Shown: positions 1 to 9,290, numbered from the stretch's first letter. The stretch: DNA of 64,000 nucleotides from CAVPDA01 sp963702495 (GCA_963702495.1 CAVPDA010000015.1:1-64000), one strand, 5' to 3'. A program made the numbers and translations. The notes: generated by a model from the sequence alone, not told the origin.

Positions 1-156
1 ATCTCGAATGACGCAACACGCGCCGAAACCTAACGAATAAGGTTAGTTCGTGCGAAGCCACGATCTGAACCGTTTATTGGACGAGCCCGGTCAGGCACGT
101 TCCGCCACGTTTCCCTGGAAATAGTTTTGGTCCCCTCTCCATCCGAAGGACCCGCC

Positions 157-1058
157 GTGGGCCAGATCCTCGTCGGCACCGCCTCCTGGACCGACAAGAG
201 CCTGATCGAGACAGGAACGTTCTACCCGGAAAAGAGCATGACCGCGGAAGGACGGCTGCGCTACTACGCCACCCGCTTTCCGATCGTCGAGGTCGATTCC
301 ACCTACTACGCGATGCCTTCGGCGCGCACGTCGCACCTGTGGGCCGAGCGTACCCCGGACGGGTTCGTGCTGGACGTCAAGGCGTTCCGGCTATTCACCG
401 GGCACCACACCCAGCCGGTCGCCTTGCCCAAGGACATCCGCGAATCGCTGCCCGCCGATCTCATCGCCAAGGGGAAGAACCTCTACTACAAGGACGTCCC
501 CGCGGAGATCGCCGACGAACTGTGGCGGCGCTATCGGGAGGGATCGAGCCACTGCGTGTGACCGGTCGCCTCGGACTCGTGCTGTTCCAGTTCCCGCCTT
601 GGGTGTTTTTCGGCCACAAGAGCTTCGAGCATGTCCTGCACTGCCAGGAGCGGTTGCCCGGCTTTCGGCTCGCCGTCGAGTTCCGCCACAAGTCGTGGTT
701 CGAGGGCGAACGGTGGCAGGAGACCCTGCGCTTCGAGCGCGACCACGATCTGGTGCATGTCGTGGTGGACGAACCGCAGGGCTTCGCCAACAGCGTGCCG
801 GCGATCTGGGAGGCGACGTCCGGACAGGATGCCTACGTCCGGCTGCATGGCCGCAATGCGGAGACCTGGAACCTGAAGGGACTGGCTTCCTCCAGCGAGC
901 GGTTCAACTACCTCTACCCGGAGGAGGAACTGGGGGAGATCGCCGCCAATGTGTGGCCTGTCACGTACCGCCGCCGCGTTCATGTGTTCCTCAACAACAA
1001 CTACGGGGACTACGGGGTGCGGAATGCGGCGGACTTGGCGCGGATGGTGGCTGCCTGA
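157..1058 (+). pseudogene. DUF72-family protein, frameshifted
   Basis: DUF72 (YecE-like) protein of about 300 residues; the biochemical role of the family is not established. The N-terminal part starts at GTG 157, seven bases after a GAAGGA ribosome site, with the family signature VGTASWTD and the run TFYP. The frame then breaks: around 538-543 one base appears lost, so the first frame stops at 561 while the second frame continues as IEPLRVTGRLG, LFQFPPW, VEFRHKSW and VRLHGRN to 1058. Joined across the break the two pieces give one full-length family member without missing sequence, so the break is recent or an error in the sequence. No operon partner is visible. Confidence 0.8.
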
Positions 1059-1806
1059 GTAGGCGTGCGCGACGACTGCCGCTTCCTCGGCCCGCGACAT
1101 GGGGACGATTTCGGCGAACTGCCCGCCTAAGTGCGAGCGCTCGACACCGAAAACAGGCCGGCCGGGTGTCATCGGGATAGGAATGGTGGCAGCTTGCCGC
1201 CAGACAGAATATCTGCCACGCCGTCGAGCGCCCGTAGTCGCGCCAAGCAGTCCCCGAACGGAGCAATGGTGGGTTTGCCCTCGGCGAGCATCCGAGCACA
1301 TCCGCCGATCTGCGTGTAGATAGGAAGCGGCCGGTAGGGAGTGCTCTGGTGGAGTGGAAGGCTGCGGCAAATCGTCGCACCCAAGGCTATCGGGTTGGGG
1401 CATGAGCCCGGGACGTCGGGGTACTGGTCGGGGTATCCAAAAAATAGAGTTAGAGAAAGTACGATGGTAAAACAATCTGATATGCATCAAGTTCTAGTGC
1501 CTTCTTCACCACTACCATGAAGCGCTCCTGATTACTCAGGAGCGCTTTTTCTTACTGTTATCCCCGCATTTCCGACCATTTAGTCGATAGCTTCGAACGT
1601 CGGAGTGAGTCGCTTACTACACCAATTTTCGGCGCTTCTGGCCTCGTTTCTGCTCTCTGGCGCTCTCGGTTCTCTGTTTGCGCGAAGGGCGGTGGCCTGC
1701 AAGCGCAGGAGTTTGAGCCGGATCACCTCTTTTCGTGCATCCCAAATAGCTTCGACATATTCAGGACGCAAGCATAGAATCTTGTCTGATCAAGCTGTTA
1801 TTTCAG
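1059..1806. other. Intergenic stretch, no gene recognised
   Basis: About 750 bases between the DUF72 gene and the nuclease gene. Composition drops from GC-rich to clearly AT-richer at about 1435, which may mark the left edge of acquired DNA. The only clear element is the strong hairpin at 1521-1550. Short open frames at 1580-1771 (minus, 63 codons) and 1605-1814 (plus, 69 codons, overlapping the nuclease start by eight bases) have no recognisable domain and are not called. Confidence 0.5.
1521..1550. terminator. Rho-independent terminator
   Basis: A perfect 11-bp stem (AGCGCTCCTGA / TCAGGAGCGCT) with the four-base loop TTAC is followed by TTTT on the plus strand. It would shield the NurA-HerA-methyltransferase genes from upstream transcription. 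There is no gene immediately upstream for it to end. Confidence 0.75.
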
Positions 1807-2997
1807 ATGATTGAACCGTCCTCACAATCAGAACTCAAGAAAGCTATCGCTGACTGCATCGGAACCGATCAGGGCGTGCTCGATAACTTGAGAAAGGAAA
1901 TACGCCCCTTGAAAGGGGCCACACGCCGGATTCAGCCGCGTGCCACAACCTCGATCTCATTGGTTGGCACCGACGGCGGCAACAACCAGCTCCAATTCGA
2001 TCCCTTCCTCATCCAGCTCGTCCGAGTGGTGGACAGCAGCAACAACGAGTACTGCCTGGAAGCGGTCTCACCTACTACACCGGTCCAGAAGCTCAACGAA
2101 CGGCAGTTTGCCCTAGACGGCTCGCCCTGCACTGCGCTGGGCGAGATGATGGCCTTTCTCGACGTGAACAGCCTGCCGGCGCTATCTCACATGATCCGGC
2201 CGACTGATAAGGGCAAGCCGGTCTCTCCCAGCTGGGTACAGGTGTACAGGGAGCTGGTCGAGTGGGCTATCTTGTTTGCCATTCTCAAGAAGGACTTTGG
2301 CACAGACACCTTGATCGTCTGCGACGGCCTCCTGCGCAGCAAGGTATTCGCCAAGGACCTATTGCAGCGGTTACTCCAAGGGATGAAGGAGCGCATCGAC
2401 ACACAGTGGAGCCGAAGCCGTCGCCGGGTGTATCTCGCGGGCGTGGCTAAGCACAGTAAGGTGCTGTCGCGTTACCGCTTGGCAATGGCGCTGGAAGGTG
2501 TGCTGCAGACCGATTACCCGGCCTACGTGGAGGTACCGCGCGAGGTGGAGGAGCAGGCTTACGTGTGGTCGGAATTCGCGCGCGGTGATGACCGCGCTGG
2601 CGATGGTGGTGAGATCAACAAGTTCGTAGGCGGCAAGATGTTCCTCGTGAAGTTCGGCGGCCACCGCCGTGACCCGGTCTGGCCTGTGGACATCTTTGTG
2701 CCACAAGTCAGCGAGTCCCAGGCCATTCTGGGTTCGATGCTGGCTGATGCGATCAACGGTTTTCCGGTACCTCACTATCCACGCTGCTTACAGAAGGCGC
2801 ATGAGAATGCAGCCTTCGTTGATTTCGATTTTGACATTCTTCAGGACTTTATCTACGAGGGTGTCCAACAAGCCTCGGCGGGGATGCCAGCACGTTGGAT
2901 GCCTTCCAGCTTCAAGATGCCGACCCGGCACAACGGCGGTACGGATAGAGGAAAGTCAACATGGCAGAGATCCAGCTCTTTCCAAGAGAGCAAGTAG
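1807..2997 (+). CDS. NurA-domain nuclease
   Basis: A 396-residue protein with the pattern of the NurA nuclease family (5'-3' exonuclease/endonuclease, RNase H-like, Mn-dependent; partner of the HerA translocase in archaea and some bacteria). Visible motifs are VGTDGG with the first acidic residue at D56, LIVCDG with D173, the conserved basic stretch GVAKHSKVLSRY, and a late PHYPRCLQKAHENA. These match the order of NurA metal-site motifs, but no structure check is possible here. The start ATG at 1807 lacks a good ribosome site, so the true start could differ. The gene's 3' end overlaps the HerA-type gene by 37 bases, so the two are translationally linked. Base composition is visibly less GC-rich than the ribosomal-protein genes, which suggests transfer. 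Confidence 0.72.
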   Translation: MIEPSSQSELKKAIADCIGTDQGVLDNLRKEIRPLKGATRRIQPRATTSISLVGTDGGNNQLQFDPFLIQLVRVVDSSNNEYCLEAVSPTTPVQKLNERQFALDGSPCTALGEMMAFLDVNSLPALSHMIRPTDKGKPVSPSWVQVYRELVEWAILFAILKKDFGTDTLIVCDGLLRSKVFAKDLLQRLLQGMKERIDTQWSRSRRRVYLAGVAKHSKVLSRYRLAMALEGVLQTDYPAYVEVPREVEEQAYVWSEFARGDDRAGDGGEINKFVGGKMFLVKFGGHRRDPVWPVDIFVPQVSESQAILGSMLADAINGFPVPHYPRCLQKAHENAAFVDFDFDILQDFIYEGVQQASAGMPARWMPSSFKMPTRHNGGTDRGKSTWQRSSSFQESK

Positions 2998-5093
2998 TTG
3001 GAATCTTCCGAGGTTTCCAACAAGGCGGCATGGAGTTCCACGCCGACCTGGTATTGCCGTACCGGAACGAATTCCAGAACATCCCGATGCATGGGCAGTT
3101 CCTCTTGGTGCAACTGGAGACACCCGATGAGGCCGTGCTGGGGCGTATCACGTCTTTCTCTTCCGAGGGCAAGCTGTCCTTCGGTTCCGGTGAAGAGTTC
3201 AACATCCGGGCGGTGCGCGAGGATCGCCCGATTCCGGAAGACCTCCGAGAGCAATACCTCAAGTACCGGGTAAACATCCGTGTGCTAGGTGTCCTGCGCA
3301 AGAACGGCAGGGGATTGACCTTCGTGCCGTCTCACCGCCGCCTGCCGCACGTTGGTAGCCAAGTGGCCTTCCCCTCGGGCGATGTACTGCGGGAAATTGC
3401 GGGGCACAACATACAAGGTGCTCCGATCGGACATCTGGCTTTCGGCGAGTACATCTACGCAGCGGGAAACGCTCAGTTCGAAGCCCAGGAATGGATGCAG
3501 CTTGTTCAGCCGGAGGTAATGATCCGTTTTCCGGTCGAATCGCTGGTCTCACGTCGCAGTTTCGTTTTTCCTCGAGCCGGCTTTGGAAAATCGAATCTCA
3601 ACAAGCTCCTGTTCAGTAAGCTCTACGAAACCACGCCCCACGTCACAAAGCGTGGCGACAAGCGCGTCCCAGTGGGCACCGTGATCTTCGACCCTGACGG
3701 CGAATACTTTTGGCCAGACGACAAGGGGCGGCCAGGCCTATGTGACGTGCCGAACTTCGAAGACAAGCTGGTGGTGTTCACCGAGCGCAAGAACCCAAGC
3801 CCGTTCTATCAATCCTTCGTTGCGGGCGGTATCCGGCTCGATATCCGAAGGCTAAGACCCGGTGATGTAATCGCCATCGCCGTAGGCTCAGAGCGCCAGG
3901 AACAGCAGAACATCCGCAAACTACGCGGACTGTCCCAAGAACGATGGGAATCGCTGGTCAACTTGATCGATGCCAATGGCAACGCCACGCCACTTGAAGA
4001 AATAGCTCGACTTCTCGATCTCGAGTATCGAAAGCAGGACAACGAGGCATTGGCGGCCAGAGGCAACATGACTGCCATCGTGAAGATGTTGCATGACAAG
4101 AGCAGCCAACTCATGGACATGCTCATGCACGCGCTATCGGAAGGCAAGCTGTGCGTCATTGATGTCTCGCAGATGCGCGGTGGCCAGTCTCTGGTTCTCT
4201 CCGGCCTTATCCTTCGGCGCATCTTCGACCGTAACCAACAGGAATTCACGGCGGCCGATCCCAAAACGATCCCAACCATCGCGGTCGTTGAAGAGGCTCA
4301 GTCGGTGCTGAATGAGAATGCGTCGGCCGCGGAACCCTACGTGGCATGGGTGAAGGAGGGCCGTAAGTACGATCTCGGCGCGCTGCTCATTACCCAGCAG
4401 CCCGGTAGCATTCCTGTTGAGATTCTGAGTCAAGGTGACAACTGGTTCATCTTTCACCTGCTGTCAGCAGCTGATCTCACCTCGCTGAAGAGGGCCAACG
4501 CGCACTTCAGCGACGACTTGCTTAGTTCGCTCCTAAACGAACCTATTCCCGGTCAGGGCGTGTTTTGGAGTTCGGTGAGCGTCCAGAATAAAGGTAGCAA
4601 GCCGTACCCGGTTAGTATTCGCGTGCTCTCGTTCGAGAAAATGTACTCGATGCGCGATCACGACTATAACAAGCCGGCAGGTCACACCTACGCGCAGACA
4701 CTGCGCAACACTTTTTCCGGCTTGAGGCAGACGGCCTCGACAGCTCGTGTTCCGGACGTCAACAGTACTAGCACATTGTTCCCGGCGGAGGCAGATGAAA
4801 CCGAGCCTGTGGACATCATGGCGAACATCGAGCAGCAGGCGATTGATGCCCTGCGAGCCGAATCCAAGTTGATAGGGAAGATTGAGTCATCTGAGGGTGC
4901 AGCCTGGGGCTCGATCAAGGCGTTTTTCCTAGAGCATCTCCCAACGCATCTGGATGACCGTAACCAGTTGGCGTACCAACTGGTAATAAAGGGCATGACC
5001 CACCTCTATGGACCCCAGGATCACGGCTGGGAGGCCTACAAAAACTCAGCAAAGAACAACAACACGTACGTCAGAAAAGGGGCTCAGCGGTGA
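2961..5093 (+). CDS. HerA-type hexameric ATPase/translocase
   Basis: A 710-residue FtsK/HerA-superfamily ATPase. The N-terminal about 170 residues resemble the HAS-barrel part that docks NurA. Walker A is PRAGFGKSN with K210; the first Gly of the usual motif is replaced by Pro204. Walker B is IAVVEEAQ with E444/E445. A downstream LLITQQPGSIP segment is the expected sensor region, and the tail contains a C-terminal extension of about 150 residues. HerA forms a hexameric ring that pumps DNA and activates the NurA nuclease. The gene starts inside the nuclease gene and its stop overlaps the methyltransferase start, so all three are one operon. The association with a DNA methyltransferase points to self/non-self discrimination rather than housekeeping repair; that is inference. 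Confidence 0.8.
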   Translation: MAEIQLFPREQVVGIFRGFQQGGMEFHADLVLPYRNEFQNIPMHGQFLLVQLETPDEAVLGRITSFSSEGKLSFGSGEEFNIRAVREDRPIPEDLREQYLKYRVNIRVLGVLRKNGRGLTFVPSHRRLPHVGSQVAFPSGDVLREIAGHNIQGAPIGHLAFGEYIYAAGNAQFEAQEWMQLVQPEVMIRFPVESLVSRRSFVFPRAGFGKSNLNKLLFSKLYETTPHVTKRGDKRVPVGTVIFDPDGEYFWPDDKGRPGLCDVPNFEDKLVVFTERKNPSPFYQSFVAGGIRLDIRRLRPGDVIAIAVGSERQEQQNIRKLRGLSQERWESLVNLIDANGNATPLEEIARLLDLEYRKQDNEALAARGNMTAIVKMLHDKSSQLMDMLMHALSEGKLCVIDVSQMRGGQSLVLSGLILRRIFDRNQQEFTAADPKTIPTIAVVEEAQSVLNENASAAEPYVAWVKEGRKYDLGALLITQQPGSIPVEILSQGDNWFIFHLLSAADLTSLKRANAHFSDDLLSSLLNEPIPGQGVFWSSVSVQNKGSKPYPVSIRVLSFEKMYSMRDHDYNKPAGHTYAQTLRNTFSGLRQTASTARVPDVNSTSTLFPAEADETEPVDIMANIEQQAIDALRAESKLIGKIESSEGAAWGSIKAFFLEHLPTHLDDRNQLAYQLVIKGMTHLYGPQDHGWEAYKNSAKNNNTYVRKGAQR

Positions 5094-6193
5094 GGAAGTC
5101 CCAGACGACCCAAGCAGCGCTTAATGGGATTTGCCCCTACTTCACAATGTTTCCGCTTGCGTTTCCGCTGAATATCCTCAAGCGGCGAGCGAAAGAAGGC
5201 GCCCTAGTGCTTGATCCCTTCTGCGGCCGCGGCACGACCAACTTCGCGGCACGACTTGTCGGCCTCAATTCGTTGGGAGTGGATTCTAGTCCGGTAGCTG
5301 CTGCAGTCACGGCATCCAAGCTCGTGACGACCACTATCGATGAGATACTCGCGGAAGCACGCCAGATTCTGGCCGCGCAGGAGGCGCGCCATATCCCTGG
5401 TGGCGAATTTTGGCAATTGGCATATCATTCAACCGTTTTGAACCCGCTGTGTCGATTTCGAGAGGCATTCCTAGAGGATTGTTCCACAGCTCCTCGCATC
5501 GCACTCCGTGGCATTGTCCTGGGCGCACTGCACGGTCCGAAGCAAAAAGTCCTTCCAAGCTACTTCTCCAACCAATGCCCCCGCACCTACGCGCCAAAAC
5601 CCGCCTACGCGACGCGCTACTGGCAGGCTCGCGGACTTTCTCCTGAACCAGTGCATGTTCTTGCCGTAATCGAGCGGCGAGCGAAACGCTACTACAGGGC
5701 CCTGTCCGACGTGACGGGACGAGTGAGGCTTGCTGACAGTCGCGCCGCGGAAGCACTTCAACCAGAAAATTCAGAAACCCGCTTCGATTGGGTAATCACC
5801 TCACCTCCGTACTACGGAATGCGCACCTATATCCCGGACCAATGGCTGCGCAACTGGTTCGTAGGTGGCCCTGACGCTGTGGACTACACTAACCGCGATC
5901 AAGTAGTTCACTCAAGCCCTGATGACTTTGCAGCCGACTTGCGTCAGGTATGGCACAACGTAGCATGCGTGTGTGCAGACGACGCCAACATGATTATCCG
6001 CTTCGGTGGTATCACTGACAGGCGCGCTAATCCACTTGATCTCCTTAAGCGCTCCCTAGATGAGAGTGGTTGGCGGATCACGACGATATGTAATGCAGGC
6101 TCCGCCACAGAAGGGAAACGTCAAGCCGATGCCTTCTTGCGTACCAAAACGCAGCCGCTAATCGAGTATGACGTGTGGGCTGTCAGACACTGA
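5090..6193 (+). CDS. DNA methyltransferase (N4-cytosine/N6-adenine type)
   Basis: A 367-residue amino-methyltransferase of the N6_N4 class. The SAM-binding motif I is LDPFCGRGTT (residues 41-50) and the catalytic motif IV is SPPY (238-241), a Ser-Pro-Pro-Tyr version often seen in N4-cytosine enzymes but also in some adenine enzymes. Motif I precedes motif IV. The target sequence cannot be read from the protein. The start is GTG at 5090, overlapping the HerA stop by four bases, so it is translationally coupled. No separate restriction endonuclease is visible; the NurA-type nuclease would be the only nuclease of the set. There is no recognisable terminator before the insertion sequence downstream. 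Confidence 0.8.
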   Translation: MRKSQTTQAALNGICPYFTMFPLAFPLNILKRRAKEGALVLDPFCGRGTTNFAARLVGLNSLGVDSSPVAAAVTASKLVTTTIDEILAEARQILAAQEARHIPGGEFWQLAYHSTVLNPLCRFREAFLEDCSTAPRIALRGIVLGALHGPKQKVLPSYFSNQCPRTYAPKPAYATRYWQARGLSPEPVHVLAVIERRAKRYYRALSDVTGRVRLADSRAAEALQPENSETRFDWVITSPPYYGMRTYIPDQWLRNWFVGGPDAVDYTNRDQVVHSSPDDFAADLRQVWHNVACVCADDANMIIRFGGITDRRANPLDLLKRSLDESGWRITTICNAGSATEGKRQADAFLRTKTQPLIEYDVWAVRH

Positions 6194-6453
6194 CCCACCG
6201 TGTTCCCTAGCCAAGGTTCTTTGATGGAACGACCTCAAATTCGCGTTCGTTTGCCAAGAATCAGAAGGTTAGCCGTGATCGCATTTCCAAATTGAAAAGG
6301 GACAGAAGCCCCACCATTTCCTATCTTGACCGCATAGCACGTCTGATGTCGGTCGCCTCCGCACCACCACATTCCAAGACCAGAGACCGCTCTGGTGTCG
6401 TTAGAAGCATGCCCCTGACTTGTTGGCAGGGTCATGCTTCCAGTTCGGGGCGG

Positions 6454-6461
6454 CAACTTAG
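6454..6461. repeat. 8-bp target-site duplication, left copy
   Basis: GCAACTTA directly abuts the left inverted repeat and is repeated exactly at 7851-7858. ISL3-family elements make 8-bp duplications, so this marks a clean insertion. Confidence 0.9.
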
Positions 6462-6484
6462 GCTCTTCAACGCTTTCCTACGGT
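6462..6484. repeat. Left terminal inverted repeat of the IS
   Basis: 23 bp beginning GGCTCTTCAACGCTT and ending CTACGG; matches the right end with two mismatches in the middle. Confidence 0.9.
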
Positions 6485-7753
6485 GATCTTCCCGGATAAC
6501 CTGGGGAAGAGCATGGAAGGCGTGTCCGGGGTGTTGGTTTGATAGATTTTGAGCTTCAAGTATTCGGTGTCGCGGAAGCCTCGGGCACGTCGGCGCAGGA
6601 GAGCAATGCTGACGTTGCCGGCTTCCAAGCGCGCGGTGCTGATGGGGTGTTGCGCCCAAGCGCATATGCCGGTTTGGTGGGAGCGCAGCGTCTTGACGAA
6701 CTTCGAGAGGCCCGTGATCTTTGCCGCCTCAGCCATGCCGCACCAATCGAGGAGGCGGATCGTCATGTCGGCCGGCGTGGCAGGCTGACGCCAGAGTGCC
6801 TGCAACTGTTCCTTCAGCGTGTAGATCTTGTTGAGGGGCTCGTTCTGCTCCAGCAGCTTGTCAAGCCGCTCCTGGTCGGAGTTCTTGAGATTGTCACGAT
6901 TGCCCAGCAGCAGGTAGAGGCTGCCCTTGAGGGCTTGCTCGCCGGTCAGGTCGCCCAAGGTCTTGGCCGATTTGAACTCGGCCCGGCGACAATCGCGGAT
7001 CACCGTCGAGAACATTTGCATGATGTGAAATCGGTCGAATACGATCGCTGCGCTCGGCAAGCTCGTCATCGTCGCGCAGATGTAGGCGGCCCCCATGTCC
7101 ATGGCTACTGCCTCAATGCCAGCGGCACACTCCTTGGTCAAGGCATCGAAGAACTCGCTCAGCACCGCGGCGGTGCGGCCCTCCTTGATCCACAGGATGC
7201 GTCCGCAGTGAGCGCCCGGCGAGAGATCATAGACCAGCGTCAGGTAGTCCTGTCCCTTGGCGCGCGCCACCTCGTCAACGCCAAGATAGCGAATCCCCGC
7301 CAGCGTTTGCGGCGCCACCGGCTTGATCGTTTCGGCCAGATAGTCCTTGTCGATCGACTTGACCGTATTCCAGCGCAGCCCCGTGTGGCGAGCCACTGCC
7401 GAGATCGACATATGGCGGCAAAGACCGGAAATCAGCAGTGCGTAGCGCTTGGTGACGCGCCTCGTCAGATCGACAAACGGCAACTGCTCGACGCGCACCA
7501 CCGACGGGCTGATAAATACCTCGGCATACTCGATCTCAACTTCGCATGCCTGCCCCATGAGCGGCAGATCACTCACCCAGCGCCGCTTGATCCGATGAAC
7601 CCCTCCGCATCGGCCTATCCCGGCAGCAATCGGCGTTACCCGTCGATCACGCCGACAAGAAATGCGCACAATCCCGCACTCTGCGTCGTGCTCAACCTGC
7701 TCGATTACCTGCCCCTGATACCCCATAATCCCCACCGGGATGGTTGCTCCCAT
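6467..7753 (-). CDS. ISL3-family transposase
   Basis: A 428-residue DDE transposase. The N-terminal part has paired cysteines (C26, C33, C49) and the stretch RRWVSDLPLMGQ typical of the ISL3 zinc-binding N-terminus. A helix-turn-helix follows near residues 115-135. Catalytic candidates are D160 (YLGVDEVA), D219 (AMDMGAAY) and E377 (RLEAGN), and the ending RRARGFRDTEYLKLKI is the family's conserved C-terminal block. The start at 7753 has AGGAG six bases upstream. The reading frame is uninterrupted. Confidence 0.93.
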   Translation of the reverse strand: MGATIPVGIMGYQGQVIEQVEHDAECGIVRISCRRDRRVTPIAAGIGRCGGVHRIKRRWVSDLPLMGQACEVEIEYAEVFISPSVVRVEQLPFVDLTRRVTKRYALLISGLCRHMSISAVARHTGLRWNTVKSIDKDYLAETIKPVAPQTLAGIRYLGVDEVARAKGQDYLTLVYDLSPGAHCGRILWIKEGRTAAVLSEFFDALTKECAAGIEAVAMDMGAAYICATMTSLPSAAIVFDRFHIMQMFSTVIRDCRRAEFKSAKTLGDLTGEQALKGSLYLLLGNRDNLKNSDQERLDKLLEQNEPLNKIYTLKEQLQALWRQPATPADMTIRLLDWCGMAEAAKITGLSKFVKTLRSHQTGICAWAQHPISTARLEAGNVSIALLRRRARGFRDTEYLKLKIYQTNTPDTPSMLFPRLSGKITVGKR

Positions 7754-7827
7754 ATCGCGCTCCTACCTGTGTCCTCAGAGAACTCAGGTGGATACACGGT
7801 TTCCGGGATGTCAGCCATCCCCTTCTT

Positions 7828-7850
7828 CCGTAGAGAAGCGTTGAAGAGCC
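7828..7850. repeat. Right terminal inverted repeat of the IS
   Basis: 23 bp, complementary to the left end with two mismatches, followed immediately by the duplicated GCAACTTA (7851-7858). Confidence 0.9.
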
Positions 7851-7858
7851 GCAACTTA
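7851..7858. repeat. 8-bp target-site duplication, right copy
   Basis: GCAACTTA, identical to 6454-6461. Confidence 0.9.
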
Positions 7859-8620
7859 CTGCTTCGGAATGGATGCGATTGGCCGGCCAGATCGCGCCGG
7901 TTTTCCTGATGGCTTTCACGGCAGATCGGTAGGCGGCAAGGAGATGCTGCTGAGCCCGCGAAAGGCGATGCCGAAGGCAGATCGCCTACTTTGCGGCGAG
8001 ACGGGTAGATTCCGCTTCCGCGCAAGTTCTCAATGACTTCCAGCACCCAAGCTTGTTCTCGGCGCGTTCGCGGCGCGACCGAGGCTCTTGTCTGTTTCGA
8101 AAATTTCTGCGAGATAGCGTTGCACTTCTCCGGAAACTAAAGTGGAGTGCGTGGGTATTGAGGCCGAGTTCGCGGCAGAACTGAGCCCGATTTCCATGTG
8201 CGATCTTCGCGACAGCCGCAGCGACGAACTGCGCGAAGCGCAATGCGTTGGGGTCAGGCCAACGCCCGTCTGCGCGATGATCATCTCGCCTACCGCGCCG
8301 GCCACCCAATAACCGAACTGGAGATGGCTGTAGATCCTCGGCTACGGTGGGAAGAACTGGCCGGGCAGGCGAAGCTACCAGTGATTGCCGGCAACGATAG
8401 CAAGCGGAACGGTCCGGAGATCGGGGGATGAACGGTTGGCGCCGGGTGCGCAGTGCGGGCAGCGGTCTTGGCGCGCAGTCCCGTGTAACGGACAGTGCCG
8501 TACAACGGTGTTCGACCACAGCAGTGGACGATCGAACCACGCCTCGCAGATGGCGAGGACTGCCAGGGTGAGTGCGATACCCCAGAAGTGATTGGTATCC
8601 ATCAGCTTTGCGCGGCGCGC
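7859..8620 (-). pseudogene. Decayed TniQ-like transposition protein
   Basis: Across all three minus-strand frames fragments of one protein can be followed. Around 8440-8530 there is CPLHGTARQDRCPHC; then, in another frame, QPFIPRSPDRSACYRC, a zinc-ribbon pair like that of TniQ/TnsD-family proteins. Further on come QFGYWVAGAVGEMI, then FAQFVAAAVAKIAHGNRAQFCRELG, and a tail VIENLRGSGIYPSRRKVG. No frame stays open long enough to encode the whole. TniQ proteins recruit Tn7/Tn5053-type transposition machinery to target sites; here it is a relic with no TniA or TniB nearby. The exact ends are uncertain. It could instead be another zinc-ribbon transposition factor. Confidence 0.5.
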
Positions 8621-9034
8621 CGGGCAGTTTCAGAACCACAGCGTAGCGCGCTGCTTTGGCACAGGCGAGTGCAGACCATTCCGGTTCTGTCCTTGGTCTT
8701 TCCGCCGCCGCTGAAGCGGCCCCGCGCGGCCGCTCCGGGGCGTATCGGGCTGCCCGGAGAGGCTCGGTTCTGCCTAGGCCTCCGGGGCTGTGCCCGGCAA
8801 GGCGACTATCTATGCCAGGCCGCAAGACCGTGTTCGATAATGCGCAGCCTGTGATGTGATCGCGTGATGGCTCCTGGCGTAGCCCTAGTGCGGCATGACT
8901 TGATTCGTCGGCCGTTATCGATGGCCCAAAATATGATCGGATTGGCAATGACCGTGCGCCAGGCTCAGGCGGTGGCGAGTCCCCTGGGGCCGAACACTGT
9001 GCCCGAGCTGATCTCGGAGGGTACTGCCACGGCG

Positions 9035-9290
9035 ATGAATCGAATCCGGTTCCAGCCCGGACTGTACATGGATGAATTTTTCCGGCGGTTCGGTACCGCC
9101 GCCCAATGTGGGGCGGCCCATGAGGCGGCGCGCTGGCCGGAGCGCGTTCGCTGTCCTCACGGCGGGGGTGCGGCGCATCGCGTGGTGCAAAGCCGTGGCC
9201 GCAAGCTCGATCAGTGCTGCGCCAGTGGCCGTCGGAGCCCGTTGCTTGCCCGCACCGTCTTTCAGGGGACCAAGCCCGGGCAGTGCCCAC
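9035..9290 (+). pseudogene. IS1595-family transposase, N-terminal relic
   Basis: The frame from ATG 9035 reads like the start of an IS1595-type transposase: MDEFFRRFGTAAQC, AARWPERVRCPH, VVQSRGRKLDQC and TVFQGTK. This is the zinc-ribbon region that precedes the DDE domain. The second cysteine of the CPxC pair is now Gly and the reading is lost soon after TVFQGTK; no catalytic domain remains. From 9291 to 9793 no gene can be recognised, though a short palindrome (CATGCGC-TAT-GCGCATG) sits at 9535-9551. Confidence 0.6.

Larger units (their letters stand above)
6462..7850 (-). mobile_element. ISL3-family insertion sequence, complete
   Basis: A 1389-bp element bounded by 23-bp inverted repeats starting GGCTCTTCAACGCTT (6462-6484 and, inverted, 7828-7850; two mismatches) and flanked by the perfect duplication GCAACTTA. 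The GGCTCTT terminus is typical of ISL3. It holds one transposase gene on the minus strand whose stop codon lies within the left repeat. It is intact, so it was probably active recently. Removing it and one duplication joins a short minus-strand frame ending ...AVSCRPELEA, so it may have landed in the tail of an already decayed gene. Confidence 0.93.

Noticed and set aside
1580..1771. A 63-codon minus-strand frame before the nuclease gene
   Set aside because: No ribosome site or recognisable domain; too short to support.
6539..7909. A 456-codon plus-strand frame through the insertion sequence
   Set aside because: Antisense of the clear ISL3 transposase.
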